Assembly (NCBI GenBank): GCA_030539395.1 | Contig: JAUNSC010000013.1 | Location: forward strand, 1-64,000 | Origin: Eubacteriales bacterium | GTDB taxonomy: Bacteria; Bacillota; Clostridia; Lachnospirales; Lachnospiraceae | Reading direction: 5' to 3' | Length of the DNA: 64,000 nucleotides | In this document: piece by piece, positions 16,072 to 23,972 of the stretch | How the letters are laid out: each line of letters begins with the position of its first letter | Numbering within the stretch: the stretch's first letter is position 1 | Notes under the pieces: model-generated | Seen by the model: only the letters and a program-made list of their open reading frames with translations | What the model was told of the DNA's origin: nothing | Databases searched by the model: none | Program-made: the position numbers and the translations under genes

Positions 16072-16785
16072 ATGAAAATGATTTCACTGGAACAGGAACT
16101 GAAAAGCAATGCATATCCCGGAAGAGGTATTGTCATCGGCAAAACACCGGATGGAAAAAAAGCAGTAACAGCTTACTTCATTATGGGCAGAAGCGAAAAC
16201 AGCCGTAATCGTGTATTTGTTGAAGATGGAGAAGGTATCCGCACACAGGCTTTTGATCCGGCCAAACTCTCTGATCCGAGTCTTATCATTTATGCTCCGG
16301 TACGTGTTTTGGGAAACAAAACAATTGTAACAAACGGAGACCAGACAGATACAATCTATGAAGGAATGGACACGCAGATGACATTTGAACAATCCTTACG
16401 TACCCGTGAATTTGAACCGGATGCTCCGAACTATACACCGCGTATTTCCGGCATTCTTCATATTGAAAACGGTAATTACAATTATGCCATGTCGATTCTT
16501 AAGAGCAATAACGGTGATCCTGATTCCTGCAGCCGTTTTACATTTGCATATCAGAATCCGAAAGCCGGCGAAGGACATTTTATTCATACCTATCAGTGCG
16601 ATGGAAATCCGCTGCCCAGTTTTGAGGGGGAACCGAAGCTTATAGCTATAATGGATGATATGGATGCGTTTACAGATATGTTGTGGAATAGTCTGAATGC
16701 CGATAATAAAGTTTCCCTTTTTGTACGTTATATTGATATTGAAACAGGCAATTATGAAACGAAGATTGTAAATAAGAATAAATAG
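16072..16785 (+). CDS. IMP cyclohydrolase, archaeal PurO-like
   Basis: A 237-aa protein of the IMP cyclohydrolase-like (PurO) family, which closes the ring of formyl-AICAR to make IMP, the last step of purine synthesis. Family features include the N-terminal NAYPGRGIVIGKTPDG and the central AYFIMGRSENSRNRVF. It has no similarity to the cyclohydrolase half of bifunctional bacterial PurH. ATG 16072 has AAAGGAG 8 bases upstream; an earlier in-frame ATG lies inside the terminator hairpin and is rejected. It is followed 14 bases later by a separate AICAR transformylase, so together the two replace PurH, under ZTP riboswitch control. Confidence 0.9.
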   Translation: MKMISLEQELKSNAYPGRGIVIGKTPDGKKAVTAYFIMGRSENSRNRVFVEDGEGIRTQAFDPAKLSDPSLIIYAPVRVLGNKTIVTNGDQTDTIYEGMDTQMTFEQSLRTREFEPDAPNYTPRISGILHIENGNYNYAMSILKSNNGDPDSCSRFTFAYQNPKAGEGHFIHTYQCDGNPLPSFEGEPKLIAIMDDMDAFTDMLWNSLNADNKVSLFVRYIDIETGNYETKIVNKNK

Positions 16786-16799
16786 GAGGAAAATCTATC

Positions 16800-17975
16800 A
16801 TGAAAGAATTACAGTTAAAATACGGATGTAATCCAAATCAGAAACCATCCCGCATTTACATGAAAGAGGGCGAACTGCCGATTCAGGTATTATCCGGAAA
16901 ACCGGGATATATCAATTTCCTGGATGCTTTAAACGGATGGCAGCTGGTACGTGAATTAAAAGAGGCAACAGGTCTTCCGGCTGCAACATCTTTTAAACAT
17001 GTTTCTCCGGCCGGCGCAGCGATCGGTCTTCCTCTTACAGATACACTTGCAAAAATTTACTGGGTGGATGATTGCGGTGAACTGTCTCCGCTGGCCTGTG
17101 CATACGCAAGGGCAAGAGGAGCAGACAGAATGTCTTCTTTTGGTGACTTTATCGCATTATCTGATGTCTGTGATAAAGATACAGCTATGTTGATCAAGAG
17201 AGAAGTATCAGACGGAGTCATTGCTCCCGGATATACAGAAGAGGCTCTGGAAATTCTTAAAGCAAAGAAAAACGGCAATTATAATGTAATCCAGATTGAT
17301 GAGGCTTATCGTCCGGCGCCGATTGAACATAAAGAAGTATTTGGCGTAACTTTCGAACAGGGACGTCAGGAGCTGCCGATTAATGATGAGCTGCTTTCCA
17401 ATATCGTAACAGAAAATAAGAATGTTCCGGCAGATGCTTTAAGAGATATGAAGATTGCACTTATCACTTTGAAATATACACAGTCTAACTCTGTCTGCTT
17501 TGTAAAAGACGGCCAGGCCATCGGTATCGGCGCAGGCCAGCAGTCACGTGTACATTGTACAAGACTTGCAGGACAGAAAGCCGACAACTGGCTTCTCCGT
17601 CAGTGTCCGAAGGTAATGAATCTTCCCTTTATTGACGGTATCCGCCGCGCTGACAGAGATAATGCCATTGATGTATATATAGGTGAAGAATATATGGATG
17701 TTCTGGCAGACGGTGCATGGGAAAAAGTATTCAAAATAAAACCGGAAGTATTCACAAGAGAAGAAAAACGTGCCTGGCTTGACCAGATGGACGGTGTTAC
17801 TCTTGGTTCCGATGCTTTTTTTCCATTCAGTGATAATATTGAACGCGCACACAAAAGCGGCGTGAAATATATTGCCCAGCCGGGCGGCTCTGTGCGTGAT
17901 GACCTCGTAGTTGAGTGCTGTAACAAATATGATATGGTGATGGCTTTCACGGGCATCAGACTGTTCCATCACTAA
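16800..17975 (+). CDS. purH: AICAR transformylase (stand-alone PurH domain)
   Basis: A 391-aa protein corresponding only to the formyltransferase half of PurH: it transfers a formyl group from 10-formyl-tetrahydrofolate to AICAR (ZMP). Catalytic motif KHVSPAGAA (about residues 66-74, equivalent to Lys-His of the bifunctional enzyme), plus YTQSNSVCFVKDGQAIGIGAGQQSRVHC split across about 220-250 and GSDAFFPF near 338. The inosinicase (cyclohydrolase) domain is absent, being supplied by the gene just upstream. AGGAGG lies 10 bases before ATG 16800. Confidence 0.93.
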   Translation: MKELQLKYGCNPNQKPSRIYMKEGELPIQVLSGKPGYINFLDALNGWQLVRELKEATGLPAATSFKHVSPAGAAIGLPLTDTLAKIYWVDDCGELSPLACAYARARGADRMSSFGDFIALSDVCDKDTAMLIKREVSDGVIAPGYTEEALEILKAKKNGNYNVIQIDEAYRPAPIEHKEVFGVTFEQGRQELPINDELLSNIVTENKNVPADALRDMKIALITLKYTQSNSVCFVKDGQAIGIGAGQQSRVHCTRLAGQKADNWLLRQCPKVMNLPFIDGIRRADRDNAIDVYIGEEYMDVLADGAWEKVFKIKPEVFTREEKRAWLDQMDGVTLGSDAFFPFSDNIERAHKSGVKYIAQPGGSVRDDLVVECCNKYDMVMAFTGIRLFHH

Positions 17976-18008
17976 AAAGAGCATATTGTGGGAGATTTGT
18001 GAGTTAAA

Positions 18009-19544
18009 ATGAAAAAGAGCACAGAAGAGAAGACTGCTAAGGAAAAACTGCAGACGGCGGGGCGAATTTTAAAGCGGCGCTTAAGACGGAAACACAGGCA
18101 ATATCAGAAAACACAGCGGCAGAAAAAAAGTAATCGTATCAAAATGCGAAAAAAACTGTCGCGGCAGGAATATTTACGCTTCCGCATTCAGGAACTAAAA
18201 GAGGGAGAATGGAAAAAGGCATTGGCTTACGCTCTGGCCCTGCTTTTGTGTGTTTTTCTGTTTACAAAAATTGTTGCGGCAGTATCTGGTTTAATCCGGG
18301 AAAAAAGAAAACCGGCAGAAACGGAAACAGAGACTGTAACAGAAACGGAAACAGTATATCCTGAAAAGGATATCAGCATAGGAAGTACCGGATGCATGCT
18401 GCTTCATTCTCCGTTTATTGACTCCTATCCTGACAGTGACGGAAAATACGATTTCTCTTCCATATATAAATTTATAACGCCTTATTATAGTGCTCCGGAT
18501 TATATGACCTGTGAATTTGAAGGTGCACTGGGCGGTGATGAACTTGGATATTCAGGCTATCCTTCTTTTAAATCACCTGATATCATTATAGAAAATATAA
18601 GGGACAGCGGTGTTGATCTTCAGTTTCTTGCTACAAACCATATATATGACGGATGGTCCTACGGATTTCACAGGACGATGGATGTCTATGAGGAAAAAAA
18701 GATTCCCTATACAGGGATTCGAAAAACAGAGCAGGACAAACATTATTACATAGCGGATATAAACGGAATCAAAATTGGATTTGTCAATTATGTCTATGAA
18801 ACAACAGGAACGGGAACTAACTTAAATGGTATGCAGCTGGAACAGGAAGACTGGAATCTGATTAATGTTTTTGATTACAATAATCTGGATCCTTTTTATG
18901 TAGAAATGGAAAATAACATATATGCCATGAACCAGGAAGGAGCACAGTTTATCATTGCACAGATGCACTGGGGAAATGAATATCAGCTTACAGAAGCTGA
19001 TTATCAGCGGGAAATTGCCCAGAAACTTGCAGATATGGGGGTCGGTGCGATTATAGGAGGCCATCCCCATTGCGAACAGCCTATTGATGTATTTACATCA
19101 TCTGCAACCGGACAAAATATGTTTTGCATCTTTTCGGAGGGCAATGCTCTCAGCAATCAGAGAATGTACCTGATGGATGAGATGCCTACCGGTCACACTG
19201 AAGACGGAGCAATGATCACCTTAACGCTTCATCAAAACAGCAGGGGAGAAGTATCCATTAAAAATATAGAACTTCTGCCTACATGGGTATACCGCTGGCA
19301 GGATAATGACGGTTCCAGGTATTATATCCTCCCTCTTGATGATGTTGACAATATCGAAAAAACCACAGGAATCAACGGTATCAAAGAAGAAGCGAAAGCT
19401 TCCTATGAGAGAACGATTGAAGAACTGCAGCCCGGCCTTGAGAAGGCTTTAAAAGCTTTTGGGGCCGGATATGCTGACACAGCAGAAACGGAAGAGCGGC
19501 AGTCACAGGATTCAACCGATACCCAAAAAGATTCAGAAATATAA
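18009..19544 (+). CDS. CapA-family putative metallophosphatase, membrane anchored
   Basis: A 511-aa protein. Residues 1-69 are extremely Lys/Arg-rich and cytoplasmic, about 70-94 form one membrane helix, then a Thr/Glu-rich linker leads to a CapA (PGA_cap) domain at about 121-390 outside the cell. Domain motifs include GSTGCMLLHSPF, TCEFEGALGG, LATNHIYDGW, MHWGNEY and GGHPHCEQP, the last providing likely metal-binding histidines. The family includes the CapA protein of poly-gamma-glutamate capsule synthesis, but capBC are absent here, so another envelope phosphoesterase role is possible. A weak ribosome site precedes ATG 18009. Confidence 0.85.
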   Translation: MKKSTEEKTAKEKLQTAGRILKRRLRRKHRQYQKTQRQKKSNRIKMRKKLSRQEYLRFRIQELKEGEWKKALAYALALLLCVFLFTKIVAAVSGLIREKRKPAETETETVTETETVYPEKDISIGSTGCMLLHSPFIDSYPDSDGKYDFSSIYKFITPYYSAPDYMTCEFEGALGGDELGYSGYPSFKSPDIIIENIRDSGVDLQFLATNHIYDGWSYGFHRTMDVYEEKKIPYTGIRKTEQDKHYYIADINGIKIGFVNYVYETTGTGTNLNGMQLEQEDWNLINVFDYNNLDPFYVEMENNIYAMNQEGAQFIIAQMHWGNEYQLTEADYQREIAQKLADMGVGAIIGGHPHCEQPIDVFTSSATGQNMFCIFSEGNALSNQRMYLMDEMPTGHTEDGAMITLTLHQNSRGEVSIKNIELLPTWVYRWQDNDGSRYYILPLDDVDNIEKTTGINGIKEEAKASYERTIEELQPGLEKALKAFGAGYADTAETEERQSQDSTDTQKDSEI

Positions 19545-19558
19545 AAAATATATAAAAT

Positions 19559-19631
19559 CGAAAATTTGTTCGAAATTCTGTTGACAAACATTTGTTCTAG
19601 TATTATAATCTAATTATCGAACGGACGTTCT
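19559..19631 (+). promoter_or_regulatory. Consensus promoter with three LexA (SOS) boxes
   Basis: TTGACA (19581-19586) and TATAAT (19604-19609), spaced 17 bases, are a perfect sigma-A promoter. Box 1, CGAAAATTTGTTCG (19559-19572), lies upstream. Box 2, AAACATTTGTTC (19586-19597), lies in the spacer. Box 3, CGAACGGACGTTCT (19618-19631), lies just past the start site and matches GAAC-N4-GTTC exactly. A strong promoter covered by three boxes predicts tight repression and strong damage induction of the LysM gene. Confidence 0.88.
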
Positions 19632-19664
19632 TTATGATGTCAGAAAGATGAGGGGGATTATAAA

Positions 19665-19997
19665 ATGAGTAGAGCAAAAAGAAGAAGATTACGTCAAATT
19701 CAGAGAAACAGAAGGATTGCATCTGTTTTTGCACTTGTCATCATGACTTTTTCGGTTTCTATTTTATTCCATAATTTTAGTGTACGTGCTGAAAAGCCTG
19801 CCGCCTATAAGTATTATACTGATATCCGTGTGGGATGCGGTGATACACTCTGGGGCATTGCAGAGCAATATATGACGGATGAATATAAAAATCCTGCAGC
19901 ATATATTCGTGAAATCAAAGAAATCAATAATATTGGTTCAGATATACAGTATGGACAATATCTGACCATACCGTATTATTCAGAAGAACTGAAGTAA
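19665..19997 (+). CDS. YneA-like SOS-induced LysM protein (putative division inhibitor)
   Basis: A 110-aa protein with a basic N-terminus (SRAKRRRLRQ), one membrane or signal segment (about 19-38) and a LysM peptidoglycan-binding domain (about 50-107; VGCGDTLWGIAEQY, YGQYLTIP). Size and architecture equal Bacillus subtilis YneA, which stops septation during the SOS response. The three LexA boxes and consensus promoter just upstream support the same role; in B. subtilis yneA is beside lexA, here it is 4.4 kb away. ATG 19665 follows GAGGGGG. Sequence identity with YneA itself was not tested, so the name is by architecture and regulation. Confidence 0.82.
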   Translation: MSRAKRRRLRQIQRNRRIASVFALVIMTFSVSILFHNFSVRAEKPAAYKYYTDIRVGCGDTLWGIAEQYMTDEYKNPAAYIREIKEINNIGSDIQYGQYLTIPYYSEELK

Positions 19998-20048
19998 TAT
20001 AACTGTCTTGACAAAACAAAACTTTTGGCTTTCAATATTTACAATCAG

Positions 20049-20103
20049 ACCCAATCCTTTTTATAGTATTTATTCTTTAAATATTTTTTAAAAGGGATTG
20101 GGT
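20049..20103. repeat. Inverted repeat downstream of the LysM gene
   Basis: ACCCAATCC (20049-20057) and GGATTGGGT (20095-20103) are perfect complements around a 37-base AT-rich loop that can pair further. No T-run follows on either side, so it is at best an atypical terminator. The rest of the gap to 20238 holds the recombinase promoter region. Confidence 0.5.
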
Positions 20104-20120
20104 TATAATATTATAAAAAC

Positions 20121-20217
20121 ATCTTTTTCTTGACAATAGTAAAAGAGATATGTTATGTTTAATTTGCTCCATCAATCTATACGACAAACCATAGTTTTTC
20201 CAATAGATTATTGTCAA
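20121..20217 (+). promoter_or_regulatory. Promoter and inverted repeats upstream of the Xer recombinase gene
   Basis: TTGACA at 20130-20135 with TATGTT at 20154-20159 (18-base spacing) is a likely promoter. The -35 is flanked by imperfect inverted arms ATCTTTTTC (20121-20129) and AAAAGAGAT (20141-20149). TTGACAATA (20130-20138) is repeated inverted as TATTGTCAA at 20209-20217. These arms could bind the recombinase or a regulator. Confidence 0.5.
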
Positions 20218-20238
20218 AAGAAAGGAATAAACACAAAT

Positions 20239-21297
20239 ATGGACAAAAATCAGCTTACATACCATGAACAGGTTAAAATTGATAATACCTTGCGTCTAAG
20301 AGAACTTTTAAAATCAATGCCGCCTTTTGTCAAAGATTATTTTCGGGCAATTGAGCCAACAACATCCACACGTACACGAATTTCCTACGCATATGATATC
20401 CGCGTTTTTTTTCAGTTTTTATTAGATGAAAATCCGGCATTTAGAAATAAATCTATGGATGATTTTACTGTAGATGTATTAGATCAGCTAAAGCCGGTTG
20501 ATATTGAAGAATATCTGGAATATCTGAAAGTTTACCAGTCAAATGATAATTTGAAAACAAACGGTGAACGAGCTTTAAAACGCAAAATGGTTGCTCTCAG
20601 AGGCTTTTACGCATATTATTTTAAACGGGAATTAATTAAAACAAATCCCACTGTCCTTGTAGATATGCCCAAGATCCATGACAAGGCAATTATACGCCTT
20701 GATGCGGATGAAACAGCCTCTCTGTTGGATTATATTGAGCATTGCGGGGCTTCTTTATCCGGACAGAAAAAAATATACTGGGAAAAGACAAAAGTCCGTG
20801 ATCTGGCCATTGTAACGCTTTTGCTGGGCACTGGAATCCGTGTTTCCGAGTGTGTGGGACTGGATATCAAGGATATAGATTTTAAAAATAACGGGATTAA
20901 GGTTGTCCGAAAAGGCGGAAATGAAATGGTTGTATATTTTGGTGATGAAGTTGAAAAAGCCCTTATAAATTATCTTGAACAAAGAAATGGGATCACAGCC
21001 CTGGCCGGTCATGAAAATGCTTTATTTCTATCTACCCAGAGAAAACGTATCGGGGTTCAGGCAGTGGAAAATCTGGTAAAAAAATATGCAAGTCAAATTA
21101 CAACCACCAAAAAAATTACTCCGCACAAATTACGGAGTACTTACGGAACAAGCCTTTATCAGGAAACAAACGACATATATCTTGTGGCGGATGTCCTGGG
21201 TCATAAAGATGTAAATACAACGAAAAAACATTACGCTGCCATGGATGATCAGAGAAGGCGCATGGCTGCCACTGCTGTCCGACTGCGCGAAGAATAA
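20239..21297 (+). CDS. Stand-alone Xer-type tyrosine recombinase
   Basis: A 352-aa recombinase of XerC/XerD/XerS type with an N-terminal SAM-like core-binding domain (about 22-140; TTSTRTRISYAYDIRVFF) and a C-terminal catalytic domain. Complete active site: Arg201 in GTGIRVSE, Lys225 in VRKGG, His296 and Arg299 in PHKLRS, His322 in LGHKD and nucleophile Tyr332 in KHYAAMD. It lacks the AP2-like arm domain of the element integrases at 1-4 kb and is not near any excisionase or cargo gene, so a chromosomal role is likely. ATG 20239 gives the family-like MDKN start; the upstream ATG 20155 would lie in the promoter. A dif-like palindrome begins 5 bases after its stop. Confidence 0.88.
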   Translation: MDKNQLTYHEQVKIDNTLRLRELLKSMPPFVKDYFRAIEPTTSTRTRISYAYDIRVFFQFLLDENPAFRNKSMDDFTVDVLDQLKPVDIEEYLEYLKVYQSNDNLKTNGERALKRKMVALRGFYAYYFKRELIKTNPTVLVDMPKIHDKAIIRLDADETASLLDYIEHCGASLSGQKKIYWEKTKVRDLAIVTLLLGTGIRVSECVGLDIKDIDFKNNGIKVVRKGGNEMVVYFGDEVEKALINYLEQRNGITALAGHENALFLSTQRKRIGVQAVENLVKKYASQITTTKKITPHKLRSTYGTSLYQETNDIYLVADVLGHKDVNTTKKHYAAMDDQRRRMAATAVRLREE

Positions 21298-21301
21298 TTA
21301 T

Positions 21302-21328
21302 ATTTTACATAATATAGTTATGTATACT
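21302..21328. other. Candidate dif-like recombination site beside the Xer gene
   Basis: ATTTTACATAA (21302-21312), spacer TATAG (21313-21317), TTATGTATACT (21318-21328). The left half and the start of the spacer match the XerD half-site of known dif sites almost base for base, and TACATAA/TTATGTA are perfect inverted arms. The spacer is 5 bases instead of the usual 6 and the right half is looser, so this is a candidate only. It may equally be an AT-rich palindrome without function. A second palindrome, ATATAGT (21312-21318) with ACTATAT (21326-21332), overlaps it. Confidence 0.4.
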
Positions 21329-21394
21329 ATATTTGGCGATAGAGAAACAAAAGTATACTTCGCACATACTCGCAGCTTCATCCCGTTGTATAAG

Positions 21395-21419
21395 AAAAAG
21401 CCGGAAACCCCGGCTTTTT
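21395..21419. terminator. Bidirectional terminator between the Xer gene and dtd
   Basis: AAAAAGCCGG (21395-21404) pairs perfectly with CCGGCTTTTT (21410-21419) over a 5-base loop. A-run and T-run flank it, so it works for both converging transcripts. It marks the switch from plus-strand to minus-strand genes. Confidence 0.92.
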
Positions 21420-21428
21420 GATTACATA

Positions 21429-21866
21429 TTAATTTTCTAATATAATAGTAAACGGTCCGTCATTTACAAGCGAAACTTCCATGTGGGCCCCAAATGATCC
21501 GGTTTCCACAATCGGAATATGTTTCCTGCATTCAGAAACTACATATTCATAAAGCATCTCAGCCATTTCAGGATCTCCTGCTTCAATAAAACTGGGCCTG
21601 TATCCTTTTTTGCAGTTTGCATAGAGAGTAAACTGTGATACAAGAAGAAGGCTTCCATCTACATCTTTCAGAGCAAGATTTGTTTTCCCCTCTTCATCGG
21701 AAAATATACGAAGCCCAATCATTTTTTTGATCAATGCATCTGCTTTCTCTTTATTGTCTTCTTTTCCTGCACCAATCAACACAAGAAATCCACGGTCAAT
21801 CTGTCCGATTACCTCATCTTCCACCGAAACAGATGCTTTTGTTACACGCTGAATCACGAATTTCAT
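21429..21866 (-). CDS. dtd: D-aminoacyl-tRNA deacylase
   Basis: Removes D-amino acids wrongly attached to tRNA; 145 aa. Family motifs SQFTLYA (SQxT catalytic site, about residue 77) and NDGPFT near the C-terminus (Gly-cisPro site) are both present. Starts [13 protein letters not shown]. The ATG overlaps the stop of the upstream cytidylate-kinase-like gene as ATGA. Last gene of the large minus-strand block. Confidence 0.96.
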   Translation of the reverse strand: MKFVIQRVTKASVSVEDEVIGQIDRGFLVLIGAGKEDNKEKADALIKKMIGLRIFSDEEGKTNLALKDVDGSLLLVSQFTLYANCKKGYRPSFIEAGDPEMAEMLYEYVVSECRKHIPIVETGSFGAHMEVSLVNDGPFTIILEN

Positions 21867-22498
21867 TTTGCCTGTTTTGCCTCTTTCTTCTGTATAAACT
21901 CATAAATAAGATTTACCGTCTCATCAATTCCCAATACACTGCTGTTAATACACAGATCGTAACTTGAAATATCACCCCAGCGCTTGCTTGTATAATAATT
22001 ATAGTAGCTGGCACGCTGTTTGTCGGTTTTCTGTATCACATCTTTTGCCTTCGCGTCAGTAAAATCATATTTCTGTGCAATCCGGCGGATGCGAACTTCT
22101 TTATCACCGTAAATAAAAACAGAAATCAGATTCGGATTATCATCCAATGCATAATCCGCGCACCGGCCGACCATGACACAGGGACCTTCCTTTGCAATTT
22201 CTTTTATGGCATTAAACTGAGCTAAAAATACTTTATGGTTTATAGGCATACCAGAAAGAGCTGCAGAAGCATATCCCAGTGAATATGTATCCATTACAAG
22301 AGAATATAAAAAACTGTTTGTCGGTTTTTCATCATGATTTTCAAATAATTCCTGACAAATACCGCTGTCTTTCGCCGCCCTGTCTAAAAGTTCATTATCA
22401 TAAAACTTTACACCAAGTTTCTCTGACAGCTTTCGCCCTATCTCACGGCCTCCGCTGCCATACTGGCGGCCGATGGTTATAATTGATTTACACGCCAT
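21863..22498 (-). CDS. Cytidylate kinase-like family protein
   Basis: A 211-aa P-loop kinase of the cytidylate-kinase-2 type. Nucleotide-binding motif [17 protein letters not shown] is at residues about 7-23; a lid-like arginine region ([13 protein letters not shown]) follows near 135. It differs from housekeeping Cmk, whose gene normally sits elsewhere, so the true substrate is uncertain. ATG 22498 has a strong GGGAGGGG 6 bases upstream; longer upstream residues are rejected. Has its own probable promoter after rluD. Confidence 0.82.
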   Translation of the reverse strand: MACKSIITIGRQYGSGGREIGRKLSEKLGVKFYDNELLDRAAKDSGICQELFENHDEKPTNSFLYSLVMDTYSLGYASAALSGMPINHKVFLAQFNAIKEIAKEGPCVMVGRCADYALDDNPNLISVFIYGDKEVRIRRIAQKYDFTDAKAKDVIQKTDKQRASYYNYYTSKRWGDISSYDLCINSSVLGIDETVNLIYEFIQKKEAKQAK

Positions 22499-22532
22499 GC
22501 AAAACCCCTCCCTTAAATCAATATAAATTATT

Positions 22533-22561
22533 ATATTACAATATGCCCAAAAAGTACACAA
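22533..22561 (-). promoter_or_regulatory. Probable promoter of the cytidylate kinase-like gene and dtd
   Basis: On the minus strand TTGTGT (complement at 22556-22561) and TAATAT (complement at 22533-22538) are 17 bases apart, in the only sizeable gap between rluD and this gene pair. Confidence 0.45.
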
Positions 22562-22576
22562 ATTTCAAAAGAAATT

Positions 22577-23488
22577 TTATAACTTTTTCAGTAATTTTTG
22601 GAAATATTCCGGAAGCGGTGCCGAGAATTCCATATACATATTAGTCCTTGGATGTATAAATCCAAGAACCTGCGCATGCAGGGTCTGTCCCTGCAGACCG
22701 GAAAACGGACATTTAGCCGGACCATATACATCATCTCCCAATATAGGATGGTGTATACTGCTCATATGCACACGAATCTGATGAGTACGGCCTGTTTCAA
22801 GCCGACACTCAATATATGTGTACTGGCCAAAACGCTGCAAAACACGATAATGTGTTACTGCTTCTCTGCCGTTTTTTGTATTTACCGCCATTTTTTTTCT
22901 TTCTATTGGATGTCTGCCTATGGGAGCATTTATTGTTCCCTCATCCTCTTTCAGATTTCCATGTACAATAGCCCTATATTTTCGTGTAATAGAGTGTTCT
23001 TTCAGCTGATCTGCAATGTGGTTATGAGAAAAATCATTTTTGCAGACCAACAGAGATCCCGTTGTATTCTGATCAATGCGATGTACAATACCAGGACGCA
23101 AAACACCGTTAATTCCTGAAAGCTGATCTTTGCAGTGAAACATTAAAGCATTCACCAGCGTACCGCTGTAATGACCTGCACCCGGATGGACTACCATTCC
23201 CTTCGGCTTATTTACTACCAGAAGATCCTCATCCTCATACAAAATATCCAGAGGAATATTTTCAGCAGCAATATCCGGTTCGATCTGCCGGGGTATCCGG
23301 ATCATAATTGTTTCTGTTCCTGTAAGCTTGTAATTTGATTTGACTGGTTTATCTGAAATCAGGACATTTCCCTCTTTTAACAATTTCTGGATAAAAGAAC
23401 GTGAAAACTCCTCTATATTTTCAGAAACATATTTGTCAATTCTCTGTCCGGCCATGCCTGGATCAGCTGTTAAGATTTTTTCATCCAT
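22577..23488 (-). CDS. rluD: RluA/RluD family pseudouridine synthase
   Basis: Converts uridines to pseudouridine in rRNA; 303 aa. N-terminal S4 RNA-binding domain (about 14-75), then the catalytic domain with Asp in PGIVHRIDQNTTGSL (about residue 137), where most family members have HRLDKDTSG. The GRTHQIRVHM motif near 235 is typical. The name rluD follows the close link to lspA found in Firmicutes (ylyB in Bacillus); exact target uridines cannot be told. ATG 23488 has CGAGGAT upstream and overlaps lspA by 19 bases. Confidence 0.9.
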   Translation of the reverse strand: MDEKILTADPGMAGQRIDKYVSENIEEFSRSFIQKLLKEGNVLISDKPVKSNYKLTGTETIMIRIPRQIEPDIAAENIPLDILYEDEDLLVVNKPKGMVVHPGAGHYSGTLVNALMFHCKDQLSGINGVLRPGIVHRIDQNTTGSLLVCKNDFSHNHIADQLKEHSITRKYRAIVHGNLKEDEGTINAPIGRHPIERKKMAVNTKNGREAVTHYRVLQRFGQYTYIECRLETGRTHQIRVHMSSIHHPILGDDVYGPAKCPFSGLQGQTLHAQVLGFIHPRTNMYMEFSAPLPEYFQKLLKKL

Positions 23489-23946
23489 GAAAAATCCTCG
23501 TTTCGATAAATAATGAGTATTAGTATCAATGAGACGCAGACAAAACAGTCTGCAACATTAAATACAGGAAAATCTATTAGTGAAAAATAGAAAAAATCTA
23601 CAACAAACCCGCGAAAAACACGGTCTAAAGCATTCCCAATCGCTCCGGCTGCAAGAATGGAACTTAAAATCCGAAACGCCGTATACTTTGCAGTATTCGG
23701 AATTTTTATCCAGGAATACATAATCAGAGCTGAAATAAGGGCTGTCAAGATCAGAAAGAGCCATTTCATGCCGCCGAACAGTCCCCATGCCGCACCGGTA
23801 TTTTCAAGATAATAAAGCTCGAATACACCGGAAATAAGCGGAACACCGGAGGTTTCTTTTAAATGCAAAACTGCAAAATATTTTGTAAGCTGGTCAAAAG
23901 CAGTAAGTATGACAGTTGTCAAAATACATGCCCATGTTTTAATCAT
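23470..23946 (-). CDS. lspA: Lipoprotein signal peptidase (signal peptidase II)
   Basis: Cleaves signal peptides of diacylglyceryl prolipoproteins in the membrane; 158 aa with four hydrophobic segments. The conserved blocks NTGAAWG, GAIGNALDRVFRGFVVDF and FNVADCFV are present, giving the two catalytic aspartates (in GNALDR and NVAD). ATG 23946 follows CGGAGGATACA. Cotranscribed with rluD, as in many Firmicutes. Confidence 0.96.
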   Translation of the reverse strand: MIKTWACILTTVILTAFDQLTKYFAVLHLKETSGVPLISGVFELYYLENTGAAWGLFGGMKWLFLILTALISALIMYSWIKIPNTAKYTAFRILSSILAAGAIGNALDRVFRGFVVDFFYFSLIDFPVFNVADCFVCVSLILILIIYRNEDFSWMKKS

Positions 23947-23972
23947 TGTATCCTCCGTTTTGTGAAAAAATT

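Noticed and set aside
18009-19544. Capsule (poly-gamma-glutamate) synthesis locus
   Set aside because: Only the CapA-like gene is present; no capB, capC or ligase genes adjoin it.
20049-20103. Standard rho-independent terminator after the LysM gene
   Set aside because: The 37-base loop and missing T-run do not fit; kept only as an inverted repeat.
20239-21297. Third integrase as sign of a second mobile element
   Set aside because: It lacks the arm-binding domain, an excisionase or cargo genes, and is flanked by housekeeping genes; a chromosomal Xer role fits better.
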